The position numbers and the translations under genes are program-made. From Ignavibacteriales bacterium (GTDB lineage: Bacteria > Bacteroidota > Ignavibacteria > Ignavibacteriales > SURF-24): a stretch of 62,365 nucleotides of DNA. The DNA is taken from positions 1 to 62,365 of the forward strand of contig JAPLFH010000005.1 of NCBI GenBank assembly GCA_026390815.1, in the 5' to 3' direction. Below the pieces are notes generated by a model. It made no database searches, was not told the origin of the DNA, and saw only the letters and a list, made by a program, of their open reading frames with translations. Shown here in pieces: positions 1 through 7,023 of the stretch (positions within the stretch are counted from its first letter, which is position 1; every line of letters starts with the position of its first letter).

Positions 1-1
1 T

Positions 2-205
2 TTGCATTTAGCTGAATCAAAATTAAAATATCATCAACAACAGGCAAAATTACCTTATGAAGAAAAATTTAAAATAATTTTAGCATTACAGAAGATAGAT
101 TCTGAGATGAGGAATAATAATAAATTGAGAAATAAAAATAATATTAAAAATAGAGCCTGGTACCCACAGGATTATGAACCGGAAGAAAATAAAGATGATA
201 TATAA
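2..205 (+). CDS. small hypothetical protein, possibly 5'-truncated by the window edge
   Basis: The reading frame is open to the left edge, so the apparent TTG start at base 2 may be internal. The 67 visible residues are charged and helical, with a motif of the form KLKYHQQ-KLPYEEKFKI-LQKI followed by a low-complexity Asn/Lys tail and an acidic end. From memory, short proteins of this type (alpha-helical, with a KLPFEEKxxI motif) sit beside nucleotidyltransferase or other toxin genes. The match is not strong enough to name a family. The stop codon overlaps an ATG (TAATG), which suggests a coupled downstream gene that is now destroyed. All neighbours to the right are toxin-antitoxin genes, so an antitoxin-like role is a guess from context. 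Confidence 0.45.
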   Translation: MHLAESKLKYHQQQAKLPYEEKFKIILALQKIDSEMRNNNKLRNKNNIKNRAWYPQDYEPEENKDDI

Positions 206-345
206 TGAACAATTGTAATGCGCAAGCAGGAATGGCAGCTTTAAAAAATAATTTTGTCTCATTTCTATTGCCAAGTTCCGATCCCGAGAATCGGGACGCG
301 AAACTAAATTTAGTTGTTAGTCTTAAATTCTTAACTCAAGACTAA
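205..345 (+). pseudogene. possible remnant of a gene coupled to the preceding one
   Basis: An ATG overlaps the stop of the preceding frame by one base (TAATG), a usual arrangement for coupled two-gene operons. The frame runs about 46 codons. Only the first 17 or so (MNNCNAQAGMAALKN...) lie in ordinary sequence. After about base 270 it runs into a GATCCCG...CGGGAC hairpin and the degenerate spacer repeat that fills the rest of this region. The simplest reading is a partner gene cut off by spacer sequence. It is too short to identify, and it could equally be a chance frame. Confidence 0.2.
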
Positions 346-592
346 ACACTAAAAACTTAAAACTCGGTAACTAGGTTATTCTTCCTTCTGTTTTCTGAAT
401 TCTGTTTTCTGATTTCTATTTCTCGACTTTTTCTAACTAAACACTAAAAATTCAAAACTTAATTTGTTATTCCTCCTTCTGTTTTCTGATTTCTATCTTT
501 TGACTTTTTTAACTAAAAACCAAACACTAAATTAATTGTTAGCACAATAGATTCTATAAAAAATAGCATTTTACTTTGGTTCACAAATAGGT
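206..592. repeat. degenerate spacer repeat, block 1
   Basis: Non-coding stretch. It contains a short hairpin (GATCCCG-AGAA-TCGGGAC, about 279-298; a near copy is at 6238-6256). The rest is G-poor degenerate text built from modules such as AACTAAACACTAAAAA and CTTCCTTCTGTTTTCTGA. The second module appears twice here (about 371 and 474) and again near 3145 and 3246. No tRNA, conserved ORF or terminator was seen. Confidence 0.7.
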
Positions 593-600
593 TAACTTTG
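575..600 (+). promoter_or_regulatory. candidate Bacteroidota-type promoter for the HigBA-like pair
   Basis: TAACTTTG at 593-600 fits the Bacteroidota -7 consensus TAnnTTTG. A TTTG lies at 575-578, but the 14-base gap is shorter than the usual 19-21, so the -33 assignment is weak. A start site 6-7 bases beyond the box would fall on the GTG start at 606, giving an almost leaderless message. Confidence 0.3.
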
Positions 601-605
601 TCTGC

Positions 606-950
606 GTGAGAGAAATAATATTTTATAAAACCGCTAATAATAAAATTCCGATTGAGGAGTTTTTTGAATCGCTTTCTGATAAGCAAGCAGAAAAGATTTT
701 ATGGGTTTTACGTTTAATAAAGCAACTAGAAAGAATTCCTGTTGAATATTTTAAGAAATTGGAAAGCACTAATGATATTTGGGAAGTAAGAGCTAGTTCG
801 GGAAATAATGAATTTCGATTGCTGGGTTTTTGGCATAAATCCAACTTTATTGTTTTAACTAATGGATTTAGAAAGAAATCTCAAAAAACACCTAAAACAG
901 AAATAGAACTGGCTGAAAGCAGAAAAAAAGGTTTTTTAGAAAGGAGCTAA
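606..950 (+). CDS. HigB-like toxin (phage Gp49-like / DUF891, RelE superfamily)
   Basis: The 114-residue protein has the usual length and layout of the Gp49-like HigB family: an N-terminal strand, two helices (about residues 18-45), then strands with the conserved pattern [18 protein letters not shown] basic stretch follows ([15 protein letters not shown], about residues 80-97), the usual end of the RelE-type fold. Family members are mRNA interferases acting on translated mRNA. It starts with GTG and is followed after one base by an HTH antitoxin, so toxin comes first and antitoxin second, as in higBA. No reading-frame damage is visible. Confidence 0.85.
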   Translation: MREIIFYKTANNKIPIEEFFESLSDKQAEKILWVLRLIKQLERIPVEYFKKLESTNDIWEVRASSGNNEFRLLGFWHKSNFIVLTNGFRKKSQKTPKTEIELAESRKKGFLERS

Positions 951-951
951 A

Positions 952-1227
952 ATGGATGATTTAGAAAAATATATAGTAAAGAGAAAAAGTAAGAGTAAAA
1001 AATTTGCTATGAGTTTTGAAAAAGGTTACGAAAGTTTCAAGATTGGGATATTGCTTCGTCAAGCAAGAGAAGAAGTTGGGGTAACTCAAAAAGAGCTTGC
1101 AGAAAAACTCAGCACCAAAAAGTCTGCAATCTCTCGAATTGAAAATCACGCTGAAGATATTCGTCTCTCCACACTGAAGAGTTACTTAGAAGCATTAGGT
1201 AAAAAATTACAAATAAACATACAATAA
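952..1227 (+). CDS. HigA-like antitoxin, XRE-family HTH
   Basis: 91 residues. An N-terminal lysine-rich tail is followed by a canonical Cro/C1 helix-turn-helix at about residues 33-88 ([19 protein letters not shown], then [19 protein letters not shown]). It begins one base after the toxin stop and is certainly co-transcribed. By family knowledge it neutralises the HigB-like toxin and represses the shared promoter through its HTH. No partner other than the upstream toxin is visible. Confidence 0.88.
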   Translation: MDDLEKYIVKRKSKSKKFAMSFEKGYESFKIGILLRQAREEVGVTQKELAEKLSTKKSAISRIENHAEDIRLSTLKSYLEALGKKLQINIQ

Positions 1228-1270
1228 ATTAAATACTATAGTATTGACATTTAAGTTTTTGTTTTTTGTG

Positions 1271-1365
1271 CCTACCTGCCGGCAGGCAGGCCTGCTTGCT
1301 TCGGGCAAGTCAAGATATTTTAAATAATTTTTACATCATCCACCTGCCTTTGCCGGCAGGCAGGT
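1271..1365. repeat. GC-rich palindromic inserts
   Basis: Two near-identical palindromes, CCTGCCGGCAGG (about 1275-1286) and ACCTGCC...GGCAGGT (1342-1365), lie within 100 bp, with a smaller CTTGC...GCAAG hairpin between them. They are much richer in GC than their surroundings and belong to a family seen at about 10 other places in the window (for example 6071, 7173, 7449, 27391, 44243). The ORF that can be drawn through them is not a gene. Confidence 0.75.
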
Positions 1366-1474
1366 CATCCATCAACCATTGCGGCTTGCCGCACTATGTG
1401 TCAACAAGCCGCTCAACCGGGCAGCGCTTTTCAAGGTGGCTTTTTTTCATTTGTAAGTTTTGTTTTTAAAATCG

Positions 1475-1959
1475 AATTGCTTATTCAAGAAACTCGAGAT
1501 ATCAATGAAGCAGTTAAAAATAATCCCGATAAGTTTCCTGAAGGATATGTTTTAGAACTTACCAAAGATGATTGGGATTTTTTGAAGTCGAAATTTTCGA
1601 CTATAGATAAAAGGAAAAAAGTTGAATCATCAAATGTGGTCGAAAATTTCGACCACCTCGAAAAACTAAAATATTCGCCATATTTACCAAAAGCCTTTAC
1701 TGAAAAAGGTTTGTATATGCTGGCAACAATATTAAAAAGTAATATCGCTACTCAAACAACCTTAGCTATTATTGAAACGTTTGCTAGAATAAGAGAATTA
1801 TCAAAGAATATTAAAGATTTGTCAGAAATAAAAGATGATAGTAAAAAAAATAGGATGTTAAAAAAAAGTGGGCAAATAATTGCTGAAATACTTGATGATA
1901 ATATGAAAGTTACCGATACAGAGACATCAATTGAAATTAATCCTGCCTACCGCATTTAG
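1475..1959 (+). pseudogene. ORF6N-domain protein lacking its N-terminus
   Basis: From about base 1480 the translation matches the middle and end of ORF6N-domain proteins: an ETRDINEAVKNNPDKFPEGY block, LTKDDWDFLKSKF, a YLPKAFTEKGLYMLATIL motif, then TQTTLAIIETFARIREL and a helical tail. Family members begin about 25-30 residues earlier with the segment ending in LDRDLAxLYGVETR. That segment is absent here. The open frame instead continues upstream through GC-rich palindromes and an unrelated 1370-1450 segment. ORF6N domains are DNA-binding modules common in phages and mobile islands. The gene is probably inactive, or uses an improvised start. Confidence 0.7.
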
Positions 1960-2401
1960 CAACCTCTGGCTGAGGCAGGTTTGCCGTATTAAAATTTAAG
2001 CACTTAATAAAGAAGAAAAAAGATGATTAAATTTTGCATTTTTCTAGGCAAGCAAAAACTTAATTAGTTTTTAGTTCTTAGTTTTAAGTCTTTAGTTATC
2101 TTCTTTTAACTCAATACTCGATTAGTCTTCTGTCTTAACTTAAAACTAATAACTCAACACTAAACACTGAATAAGGCTCAAAACTAAAAACTCTAGCATT
2201 TTTGTCTTTTGTCGTCTTTCGTTTATCGTTTCTCAATTTTTAACTAAAAACTAAGAACTAAAAACTCAAAACTGAATAGGACTAAGCACTAAAAACTTAA
2301 AACTGAATAAGGCTCAAAACTTAAAACTAAATAAGACTCAACACTGAATAAGGCTCAACACTAAAACCTATGTTGCTTAGTTTTTCTGCATCGATATAAT
2401 A
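1944..2401. repeat. palindrome plus degenerate spacer repeat, block 2
   Basis: The ORF6N remnant ends inside a CCTGCCT...AGGCAGG palindrome (1944-1982). From about 2060 the sequence is the spacer family. The module AGTTTTAAGTCTTTAGTTATC is at 2080-2100, CTCGATTAGTCTTCTGTCTTA near 2113, then runs of AACTAAAAACT / CAACACTAAACACTGAATAAGG. G is rare on the plus strand. No gene was seen. Confidence 0.75.
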
Positions 2402-2430
2402 TTGACATACCGAAAACTTATCGATATATT
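2390..2430 (+). promoter_or_regulatory. promoter with paired ATCGATAT boxes (AbrB/VapC operon)
   Basis: TTGACA (2402-2407), a 17-base spacer and TATATT (2425-2430) form a near-ideal sigma70-like promoter 26 bases before the antitoxin ATG. The self-complementary octamer ATCGATAT occurs at 2390-2397 and 2420-2427, exactly 30 bp apart and flanking the -35. It overlaps the -10. This is a good candidate operator for autorepression by the AbrB-type antitoxin. Confidence 0.55.
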
Positions 2431-2456
2431 TATTGTAAAACAATAAATAAAATAAT

Positions 2457-2663
2457 ATGACTACTGTAACAGTTTCACCAAAATATCAGGTAGTAATCCC
2501 AAAAGAGATCCGGGAGAAACTAAAATTAAAACCTGGTCAAAAATTACAAATAATACAGTTTGAAGATAGGATTGAATTTCTTCAAATAAAAAATATCAGG
2601 GACGCCCGTGGTTTTTTAAAGGGGATGAATACCGATATTGAAAGAGAAGGAGATAGGCTTTGA
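2457..2663 (+). CDS. AbrB/MazE-family antitoxin (SpoVT-AbrB domain)
   Basis: 68 residues. The swapped-hairpin beta-barrel signature is clear: TTVTVSPKYQVVIPKEIREKLKLKPGQKLQII at residues 2-33. The C-terminal tail (NIRDARGFLKGMNTDIER) is the part that usually contacts a PIN toxin. Its stop overlaps the TTG start of the vapC-like gene by 3 bases. A promoter with two ATCGATAT boxes lies immediately upstream and suggests autoregulation. Confidence 0.88.
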   Translation: MTTVTVSPKYQVVIPKEIREKLKLKPGQKLQIIQFEDRIEFLQIKNIRDARGFLKGMNTDIEREGDRL

Positions 2664-3034
2664 ACCTGGTCGATTCATCTGGTTGGCTGGAATACTTTGT
2701 CGATGGAAAAAACGCAAAATTCTTTGCACCTGTTATCGAAGATACTGAGAACCTGATAGTATCAGTAATAAATATTTATGAAATTTATAAGAAAATACTG
2801 ATCGAAAAAGATGAAAATAAAGCACTTCAATCGGTTAGTTTAATGCAGCAGGCTAAAATTGTTGAGGTAAATTCATCTATTGCAATCCAGGCAGCAAAAC
2901 TAAGCAGTTTATTAAAATTACCAATGGCTGATAGCTTAATATATACAACCGCACAAATATTTAATGCTGTTTTATGGACGCAGGACGTAGATTTTAAAAA
3001 CCTTGAGAATGTTAAATATTTTAAAAAGAGTTAA
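2660..3034 (+). CDS. VapC-like PIN-domain ribonuclease toxin
   Basis: 124 residues, a full PIN domain. The metal-binding acidic residues are in place: D5 (LVDSSGW), E41 (NIYEIYK), D91 (PMADSLIYTTA) and D109/D111 (TQDVDF). PIN toxins are Mg-dependent RNases that cut tRNA or rRNA. The start is a TTG in the sequence TTGA, which overlaps the antitoxin stop, so translation is probably coupled and weak. The AbrB-type partner upstream makes this a VapBC module. Confidence 0.88.
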   Translation: MNLVDSSGWLEYFVDGKNAKFFAPVIEDTENLIVSVINIYEIYKKILIEKDENKALQSVSLMQQAKIVEVNSSIAIQAAKLSSLLKLPMADSLIYTTAQIFNAVLWTQDVDFKNLENVKYFKKS

Positions 3035-3394
3035 GACATTTTCAAACAGGATCTCTATTTATTAAAAATCCTTTCTTTAAACATTTACCTTTTGATATTT
3101 GACCTTTGAAGTTTCATAACTATAAACTCAACACTTAATTAGTCATTCTTCCTTCTGAGTTCTGTTTTCTGAGTTCTATTGACATGTTCCGACTAAAAAC
3201 TATTTCCTTCATCTTTTAACTTTCGGCTTGTAACTTGCAACTAATTTCTTCCTTCTGTTTTCTGATTTCTATCTTTTGACTTTTTTTAACTCAAAACTCG
3301 ATTAGTCTTGTGTCTTAACTCAAAACTAATAACTCAAAACTAAAAACTGAATAGTGCTCAACACTAAAAACTAAATTAGTGCTCAAAACTAACT
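3035..3394. repeat. degenerate spacer repeat, block 3
   Basis: About 360 bp with no gene. After a short T-rich start it repeats the spacer modules: CTTCCTTCTGAGTTCTGTTTTCTGA (about 3145), CTTCCTTCTGTTTTCTGATTTC (about 3246), CTCGATTAGTCTTGTGTCTTAACTC (about 3297), then AACTAAAAACTGAATAGTGCTCAA runs leading straight into the next ATG. Confidence 0.75.
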
Positions 3395-3742
3395 ATGAAG
3401 AGTATTGTAAAAGAAAAATCTTTTCAATTCGCATTAAGTATAGTGGCTTTGTATAAAAAATTGATAAATGATAATGAATATGTAATCTCTAAGCAATTAT
3501 TAAGAAGCGGAACAAGTATTGGTGCAAATGTAGAAGAAGCGCAAGCTGCTCAATCTGGCAAGGAATTTATTTCTAAAATGTCCATCGCTTCAAAAGAAGC
3601 TCGTGAAAGTAACTACTGGCTTAGACTTTTAAATGAATCACAATTAACTAAAATAAATTTAGAAAACTATATCAAAGACTCAGAAGAAATTATCAAGTTG
3701 TTAACTTCAATAGTAAAAACAACGCAACAAAAACTCAATTAA
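3395..3742 (+). CDS. four-helix-bundle protein (S23 / 23S rRNA intervening-sequence family)
   Basis: 115 residues, all helical, matching the TIGR02436-type four helix bundle family. The signature blocks are FQFALSIVALYKKL, then LLRSGTSIGANVEEAQAAQSGKEFISKMSIASKEARESNYWLRLL. The family was first found inside 23S rRNA intervening sequences, but many members sit alone in repeat-rich accessory DNA, as here. The biochemical role is not established. The ATG directly follows spacer repeat, so the promoter must lie in the repeat. Confidence 0.88.
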   Translation: MKSIVKEKSFQFALSIVALYKKLINDNEYVISKQLLRSGTSIGANVEEAQAAQSGKEFISKMSIASKEARESNYWLRLLNESQLTKINLENYIKDSEEIIKLLTSIVKTTQQKLN

Positions 3743-4147
3743 TTCTTAGTTTTTAGTTTTAAGTCTTTAGTTATCTTCTTTCAACTCAAAACTAAACACT
3801 AAAAACTCAGCACTAAACACTGAATAAGACTAAACACTAAGAACTCAAAACTAAAAACTGAATAGTGCTCAACACTAAAAACTCTAGCAGTTTTGTCTTT
3901 TTACATTTGACGTTTCACTTGTGCCTTTTTCTAACTAAAGACTAAACACTGCACACTCAAAACTTAATTAGTTGTTAGATCTTAGTTTTAAGTCTTTAGT
4001 TAAGCTCTCTTAACTAAAAACTCGATTAGTCCTGTGTCTTTTAACTAAAAACTAAACACTCACAACTCAAAACTGAATAAGACTAAACACTCAAAACTTA
4101 AAACTAAATAGCGCGCAACTTTATTGAAAAATTAAAACTGAAAAATA
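3743..4147. repeat. degenerate spacer repeat, block 4
   Basis: About 400 bp containing two copies of AGTTTTAAGTCTTTAGTTA (3755-3775 and 3984-4003), CTCGATTAGTCCTGTGTC (about 4020) and many ACTAAACACTAAAAACTC runs. The order of modules in this block resembles blocks 2 and 5, so these are diverged copies of a longer unit and not simple microsatellite noise. No ORF or RNA gene was recognised. Confidence 0.75.
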
Positions 4148-4438
4148 ATGAATAGAAAAACAATTATAGAAAAATTAAAAGTTTATAAAAGTAAATCGGA
4201 TTATAGTCATAAAATTAAAGAGTTGGGTCTGTTTGGTTCTTACGCAACAGGAAAAAACGCTACTAAAAGTGATATTGATGTTTTTGTAAAACTTGAGCCT
4301 GCTAAAATGTTTGATTTAATCAGTATAAAAAATGATTTAGAAAAGTTGTTTGGTAAAAAAGTAGATATTATCGCTTTAAGAAAATCTATGAATGAATATC
4401 TTAAAAATCAAATTAAGCAAAATGGAATTTATGTTTAA
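4148..4438 (+). CDS. mntA: MntA-like minimal nucleotidyltransferase antitoxin
   Basis: 96 residues. The minimal nucleotidyltransferase motif GSx10DxD is exact: G30-S31, then D42 and D44 in SDIDVFV, with a third acidic residue at D73 (KKVDIIAL). In studied MntA/HepT pairs the MntA enzyme AMPylates the HepT toxin at the tyrosine of its RX4HXY motif. The partner gene overlaps the end of this one, and that tyrosine is present in it. Confidence 0.9.
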   Translation: MNRKTIIEKLKVYKSKSDYSHKIKELGLFGSYATGKNATKSDIDVFVKLEPAKMFDLISIKNDLEKLFGKKVDIIALRKSMNEYLKNQIKQNGIYV

Positions 4439-4799
4439 TCTTGGTCTTGTAAAAGAAGTATTGAGTCAAATTCTTACCGCCACAAACACAATACAAAAAA
4501 GAGTCAGATCGATTAAATCACCAGATGATTTTCTAAAAAACGATAGGAATTTAGAGAAACTTGACTCATTATGTATGCTGTTGATTGCTATTGGAGAAAG
4601 TATTAAAAATCTTGATAAAATAACACAAAGGACTCTGCTTAAAAAATATCCTGAATTTGAATGGAAAAAGGCTATGGGTATGAGGGACATTATTTCTCAT
4701 CATTATTTTGACTTGAATAGCGAAGTGGTTTACCAGGTCTGTAAAGAGGAAATTCCTAAACTCAACAAAGTCATAAAAAATATCTACTCCGCAATTTAA
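4422..4799 (+). CDS. hepT: HepT-like toxin (HEPN ribonuclease, DUF86)
   Basis: 125 residues from the ATG at 4422. An ATG at 4392 is in frame but would overlap mntA by 47 bases, so the later start is preferred (the ATG at 4431 is another option). The HEPN catalytic motif RX4HXY is intact (RDIISHHY: R88, H93, Y95 in this numbering), which makes it a likely metal-independent RNase. The family-typical GES-KN segment and KYPEFEWKKAMGMRD block precede it. The pair order and overlap with mntA are standard. Confidence 0.9.
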   Translation: MEFMFNLGLVKEVLSQILTATNTIQKRVRSIKSPDDFLKNDRNLEKLDSLCMLLIAIGESIKNLDKITQRTLLKKYPEFEWKKAMGMRDIISHHYFDLNSEVVYQVCKEEIPKLNKVIKNIYSAI

Positions 4800-5269
4800 T
4801 AAGTTACGATTGTAATATTATTTTTATTATTAAAAACTCGATTAGTCTTGTGTCTTTTAACTAAAGACTAAACACTCACAACTCAAAACTGAATAAGACT
4901 CAACACTAAACACTATAATAGTTGTTAGTTCTTAGTTTTAAGTCTTTAGTTATTCTCTTTTAACTCAATACTCGATTAGTCTTCTGTCTTAACTCAAAAC
5001 TAATAACTCAACATTAAAAACTGAATAAGGCTCAAAACTCGATTAGTCTTGCGTCTTAACTAAAAACTAATAACTCAACACTAAACACTCTAATTGTTCT
5101 TTCGTTTGTCGTTTCTCAATTTTTAACTAAAAACTAAGAACTCAACACTAAAAACTATGGTAGTTCTATTTTTTGACCTCTGACGTTTGACTTTTAATAA
5201 CTCGTACTTGGTTTAAATGAGAATTTCATTTGTTATAAATCGAAAAAAAATGCTTTTATTTTAAAAAGG
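4800..5269. repeat. degenerate spacer repeat, block 5
   Basis: About 470 bp without a gene. Spacer modules: CTCGATTAGTCTTGTGTC (about 4837), AGTTTTAAGTCTTTAGTTA (4934-4953), CTCGATTAGTCTTCTGTC (about 4971), CTCGATTAGTCTTGCGTC (about 5038), and TCTTTCGTTTGTCGTTTCTCAA (about 5099, a close copy of the one near 2215). The last 60 bp are ordinary AT-rich sequence, probably carrying the hicBA promoter. Confidence 0.75.
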
Positions 5270-5281
5270 GTGTGGAGCAAA

Positions 5282-5515
5282 ATGGAAAAAATTATAAATG
5301 TACATATTGAAAAGTTACCCGAAGGATATTACCTTGCAACTTCTGAAGATATTCAGGGATTAGTTGCACAAGGCAGAACTATTTCAGAAACCTTAGAGAT
5401 TGCGCGAGATGTTGCAAAAAAGATTATGGAAGCTCAAAAAGATACTTCTGGCATTTTAATAGAATTAACTGAAGCCGGAACCAAATTTGACTATCCTCTT
5501 GTTGTTGGGTTATAA
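5282..5515 (+). CDS. HicB-like antitoxin
   Basis: 77 residues from the ATG at 5282. A GTG at 5270 is in frame, but the GGAG 5-8 bases before 5282 favours the ATG. The sequence follows the partial RNase H-like HicB/DUF1902 pattern: VHIEKLPEGYYLATSEDIQGLVAQGRTISETLEIARDVAKKIMEA. There is no C-terminal DNA-binding domain, as in short HicB forms. Its stop and the toxin ATG share one base (TAATG). It lies before hicA, the reverse of the classical hicA-hicB order but common for this subfamily. Confidence 0.82.
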   Translation: MEKIINVHIEKLPEGYYLATSEDIQGLVAQGRTISETLEIARDVAKKIMEAQKDTSGILIELTEAGTKFDYPLVVGL

Positions 5516-5748
5516 TGGGCAGATTAAGTGGTTATAAGTATCGAGACGTTATTAAAGGTATTAAAAAATTTGGATTTGAGTTTTATAGGCAAGCAGCCGG
5601 CAGTCACGAAATCTGGTTCAATCCTTCGACTAAAAGGTTTACTACAATTCCAAATCATTCAGGCGATATACCCGAGGGTACTTTAAGAGCGATACTAAAA
5701 CAAGCGGATATTACTACAGAGCAATTTCTATCACTTAAAATGAATTAA
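5515..5748 (+). CDS. HicA-like mRNA interferase toxin (YcfA family)
   Basis: 77 residues with the double-stranded-RNA-binding-like HicA fold: KYRDVIKGIKKFGFEFYRQAAGSHEIW, then TTIPNHSGDIPEGTLRAILKQADIT. The catalytic histidine is H31 in the GSH motif. Family members cleave mRNA independently of the ribosome until bound by HicB. It is coupled to the preceding antitoxin through a TAATG overlap. Length and motifs are complete, so it is probably functional. Confidence 0.9.
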   Translation: MGRLSGYKYRDVIKGIKKFGFEFYRQAAGSHEIWFNPSTKRFTTIPNHSGDIPEGTLRAILKQADITTEQFLSLKMN

Positions 5749-6380
5749 ACTAAAATAGTAGTTAATTTTTAGTTCTTAGCGTCTTAACTCAAAACTAAAA
5801 ATTCAAAACTAAAAACTAATAACTCAAAACTAAACACTAAATAAGACTAAACACTCACAACTCAAAACTGAATAAGACTAAACACTCAAAACTCTACCTG
5901 TTCTATCTTTTGACTATTTTTTAACTAAAAACTAATAACTCAACACTCAAAACTAAAATAGTTGTTAGTTCTTAGTTCTAAGTCTTTAGTTAAGCTCTTT
6001 TAACTCAAAACTAAAAATTCAACACTAAAAACTCAATTTGTCTTTCGTCTTAACTAAAAACTTAGAACTTGCCTACCCTGCCTACCCTGCCTACCGCAGG
6101 CAGGCGTCAGGCAGGCGCCAGGCAGGCTCAAAACTAAATTGGTTGTTAGTTTTAAGTCTTTAGTTATCCTCTTTCAACTCAAAACTAATAACTCAAATCT
6201 AAACACTTGAATAGTGCTCAAAATCGCAGCAAAGCGTAGATCCCGTGAATCGGGACTAAAAACTCTATTAGTTTTGTCTTTTCGTTTATCATCTGTCGTT
6301 TTACGTTTCATAAATTCATAACTTACCTGCTTAATTTATCTGCTTTTTATAAAGGCAGGAATGAAGTAGGAATAAAAAAG
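5749..6380. repeat. degenerate spacer repeat, block 6, with GC-rich palindromes
   Basis: The longest spacer (about 630 bp). It holds AGTTCTAAGTCTTTAGTTA (5974-5993) and AGTTTTAAGTCTTTAGTTATC (6148-6168) among ACTCAAAACTAAACACT runs. A GC-rich cluster of CCTACCCTGCCTACCGCAGG and GGCAGGC units sits at about 6071-6127, and a GATCCCG-TGAA-TCGGGAC hairpin at about 6238-6256. The repeat family stops at about 6310 and does not recur downstream. Confidence 0.75.
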
Positions 6381-6854
6381 ATGAGACAAAAAATATATAT
6401 TGATACTTCAGTTATTGGGGGTTATTTTGATGAAGAATTCAAAGCGGTATCAAGAAAATTTTTTAAACGGTTGGAACAAAAAGAAATTATTTTTGTCCTG
6501 TCGGATTTATTAAATCTTGAGTTAATAAATGCACCAAGAAGGGTAAGGGAACTTCTTAATAAATTTCCTAAAAACTGTTTTGAGTATGTTATATTTACTG
6601 AAGAAGCAGCAGATTTAGCCGACAAATATGTAACTGAAGGTGTTGTTGGTAAAACTAGTATCGAAGATTGTCGTCATATTGCTTTAGCATCCATTAACAG
6701 GGTAAATGTTTTAGCGAGTTGGAATTTTAAACACATTGTAAATTTGGAAAAAATTAATGGTTATAACTCCGTAAACATAAAATCAGGCTACGGCATTTTA
6801 GAAATCAGGAGTCCAAAGGAATTGATTCATTATGGAAACAAAGAGCAAGATTAA
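6381..6854 (+). CDS. PIN-domain protein, probable toxin nuclease
   Basis: 157 residues. A PIN fold is indicated by D8 (IYIDTSVIGGYFD), E47 (LNLELINAP) and D96 (SIEDCRHIALA). The fourth acidic position is replaced by the ASWNFKHIVN motif, which is typical of this PIN subfamily and probably not a defect. No antitoxin lies upstream; a 63-residue protein overlaps its 3' end by 23 bases. It is presumably a Mg-dependent nuclease, with an unidentified target. Confidence 0.8.
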   Translation: MRQKIYIDTSVIGGYFDEEFKAVSRKFFKRLEQKEIIFVLSDLLNLELINAPRRVRELLNKFPKNCFEYVIFTEEAADLADKYVTEGVVGKTSIEDCRHIALASINRVNVLASWNFKHIVNLEKINGYNSVNIKSGYGILEIRSPKELIHYGNKEQD

Positions 6855-7023
6855 AAGAAAACATAATTTTGATAAAAATTTTGATGCAGTGCAAATGATG
6901 TGTGATATCCGTGATAAAATAAGTTTCGAAACGCAGAATATGTCTTTTGAACAATTGAAACAATATATACAAAACAAATTAAAAACAGACTCAGTTATTA
7001 ACCTGCAAATAAAAGATAACTAA
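6832..7023 (+). CDS. small partner of the PIN protein, putative antitoxin
   Basis: 63 residues, overlapping the PIN gene by 23 bases and certainly co-transcribed. The N-terminus is basic (METKSKIKRKHNFDKNFDAVQMM). The pattern NFDAVQMMCDIRDKIS...TQNMSFEQLKQYIQNKL is shared, from memory, by small proteins accompanying this PIN subfamily. No HTH or AbrB fold is visible, so DNA binding cannot be claimed. Antitoxin function is inferred from position and size. Confidence 0.65.
   Translation: METKSKIKRKHNFDKNFDAVQMMCDIRDKISFETQNMSFEQLKQYIQNKLKTDSVINLQIKDN

Noticed and set aside
1266-1469. 67-residue plus-strand ORF across the GC-rich palindromes
   Set aside because: It is a translation of palindromic repeats (CLPAGRQACLL...), with no family likeness and no ribosome site.
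206-6380. CRISPR array as an explanation of the repeats
   Set aside because: Repeat units vary in sequence, length and spacing, there are no unique spacers of constant length, and no cas gene is present.
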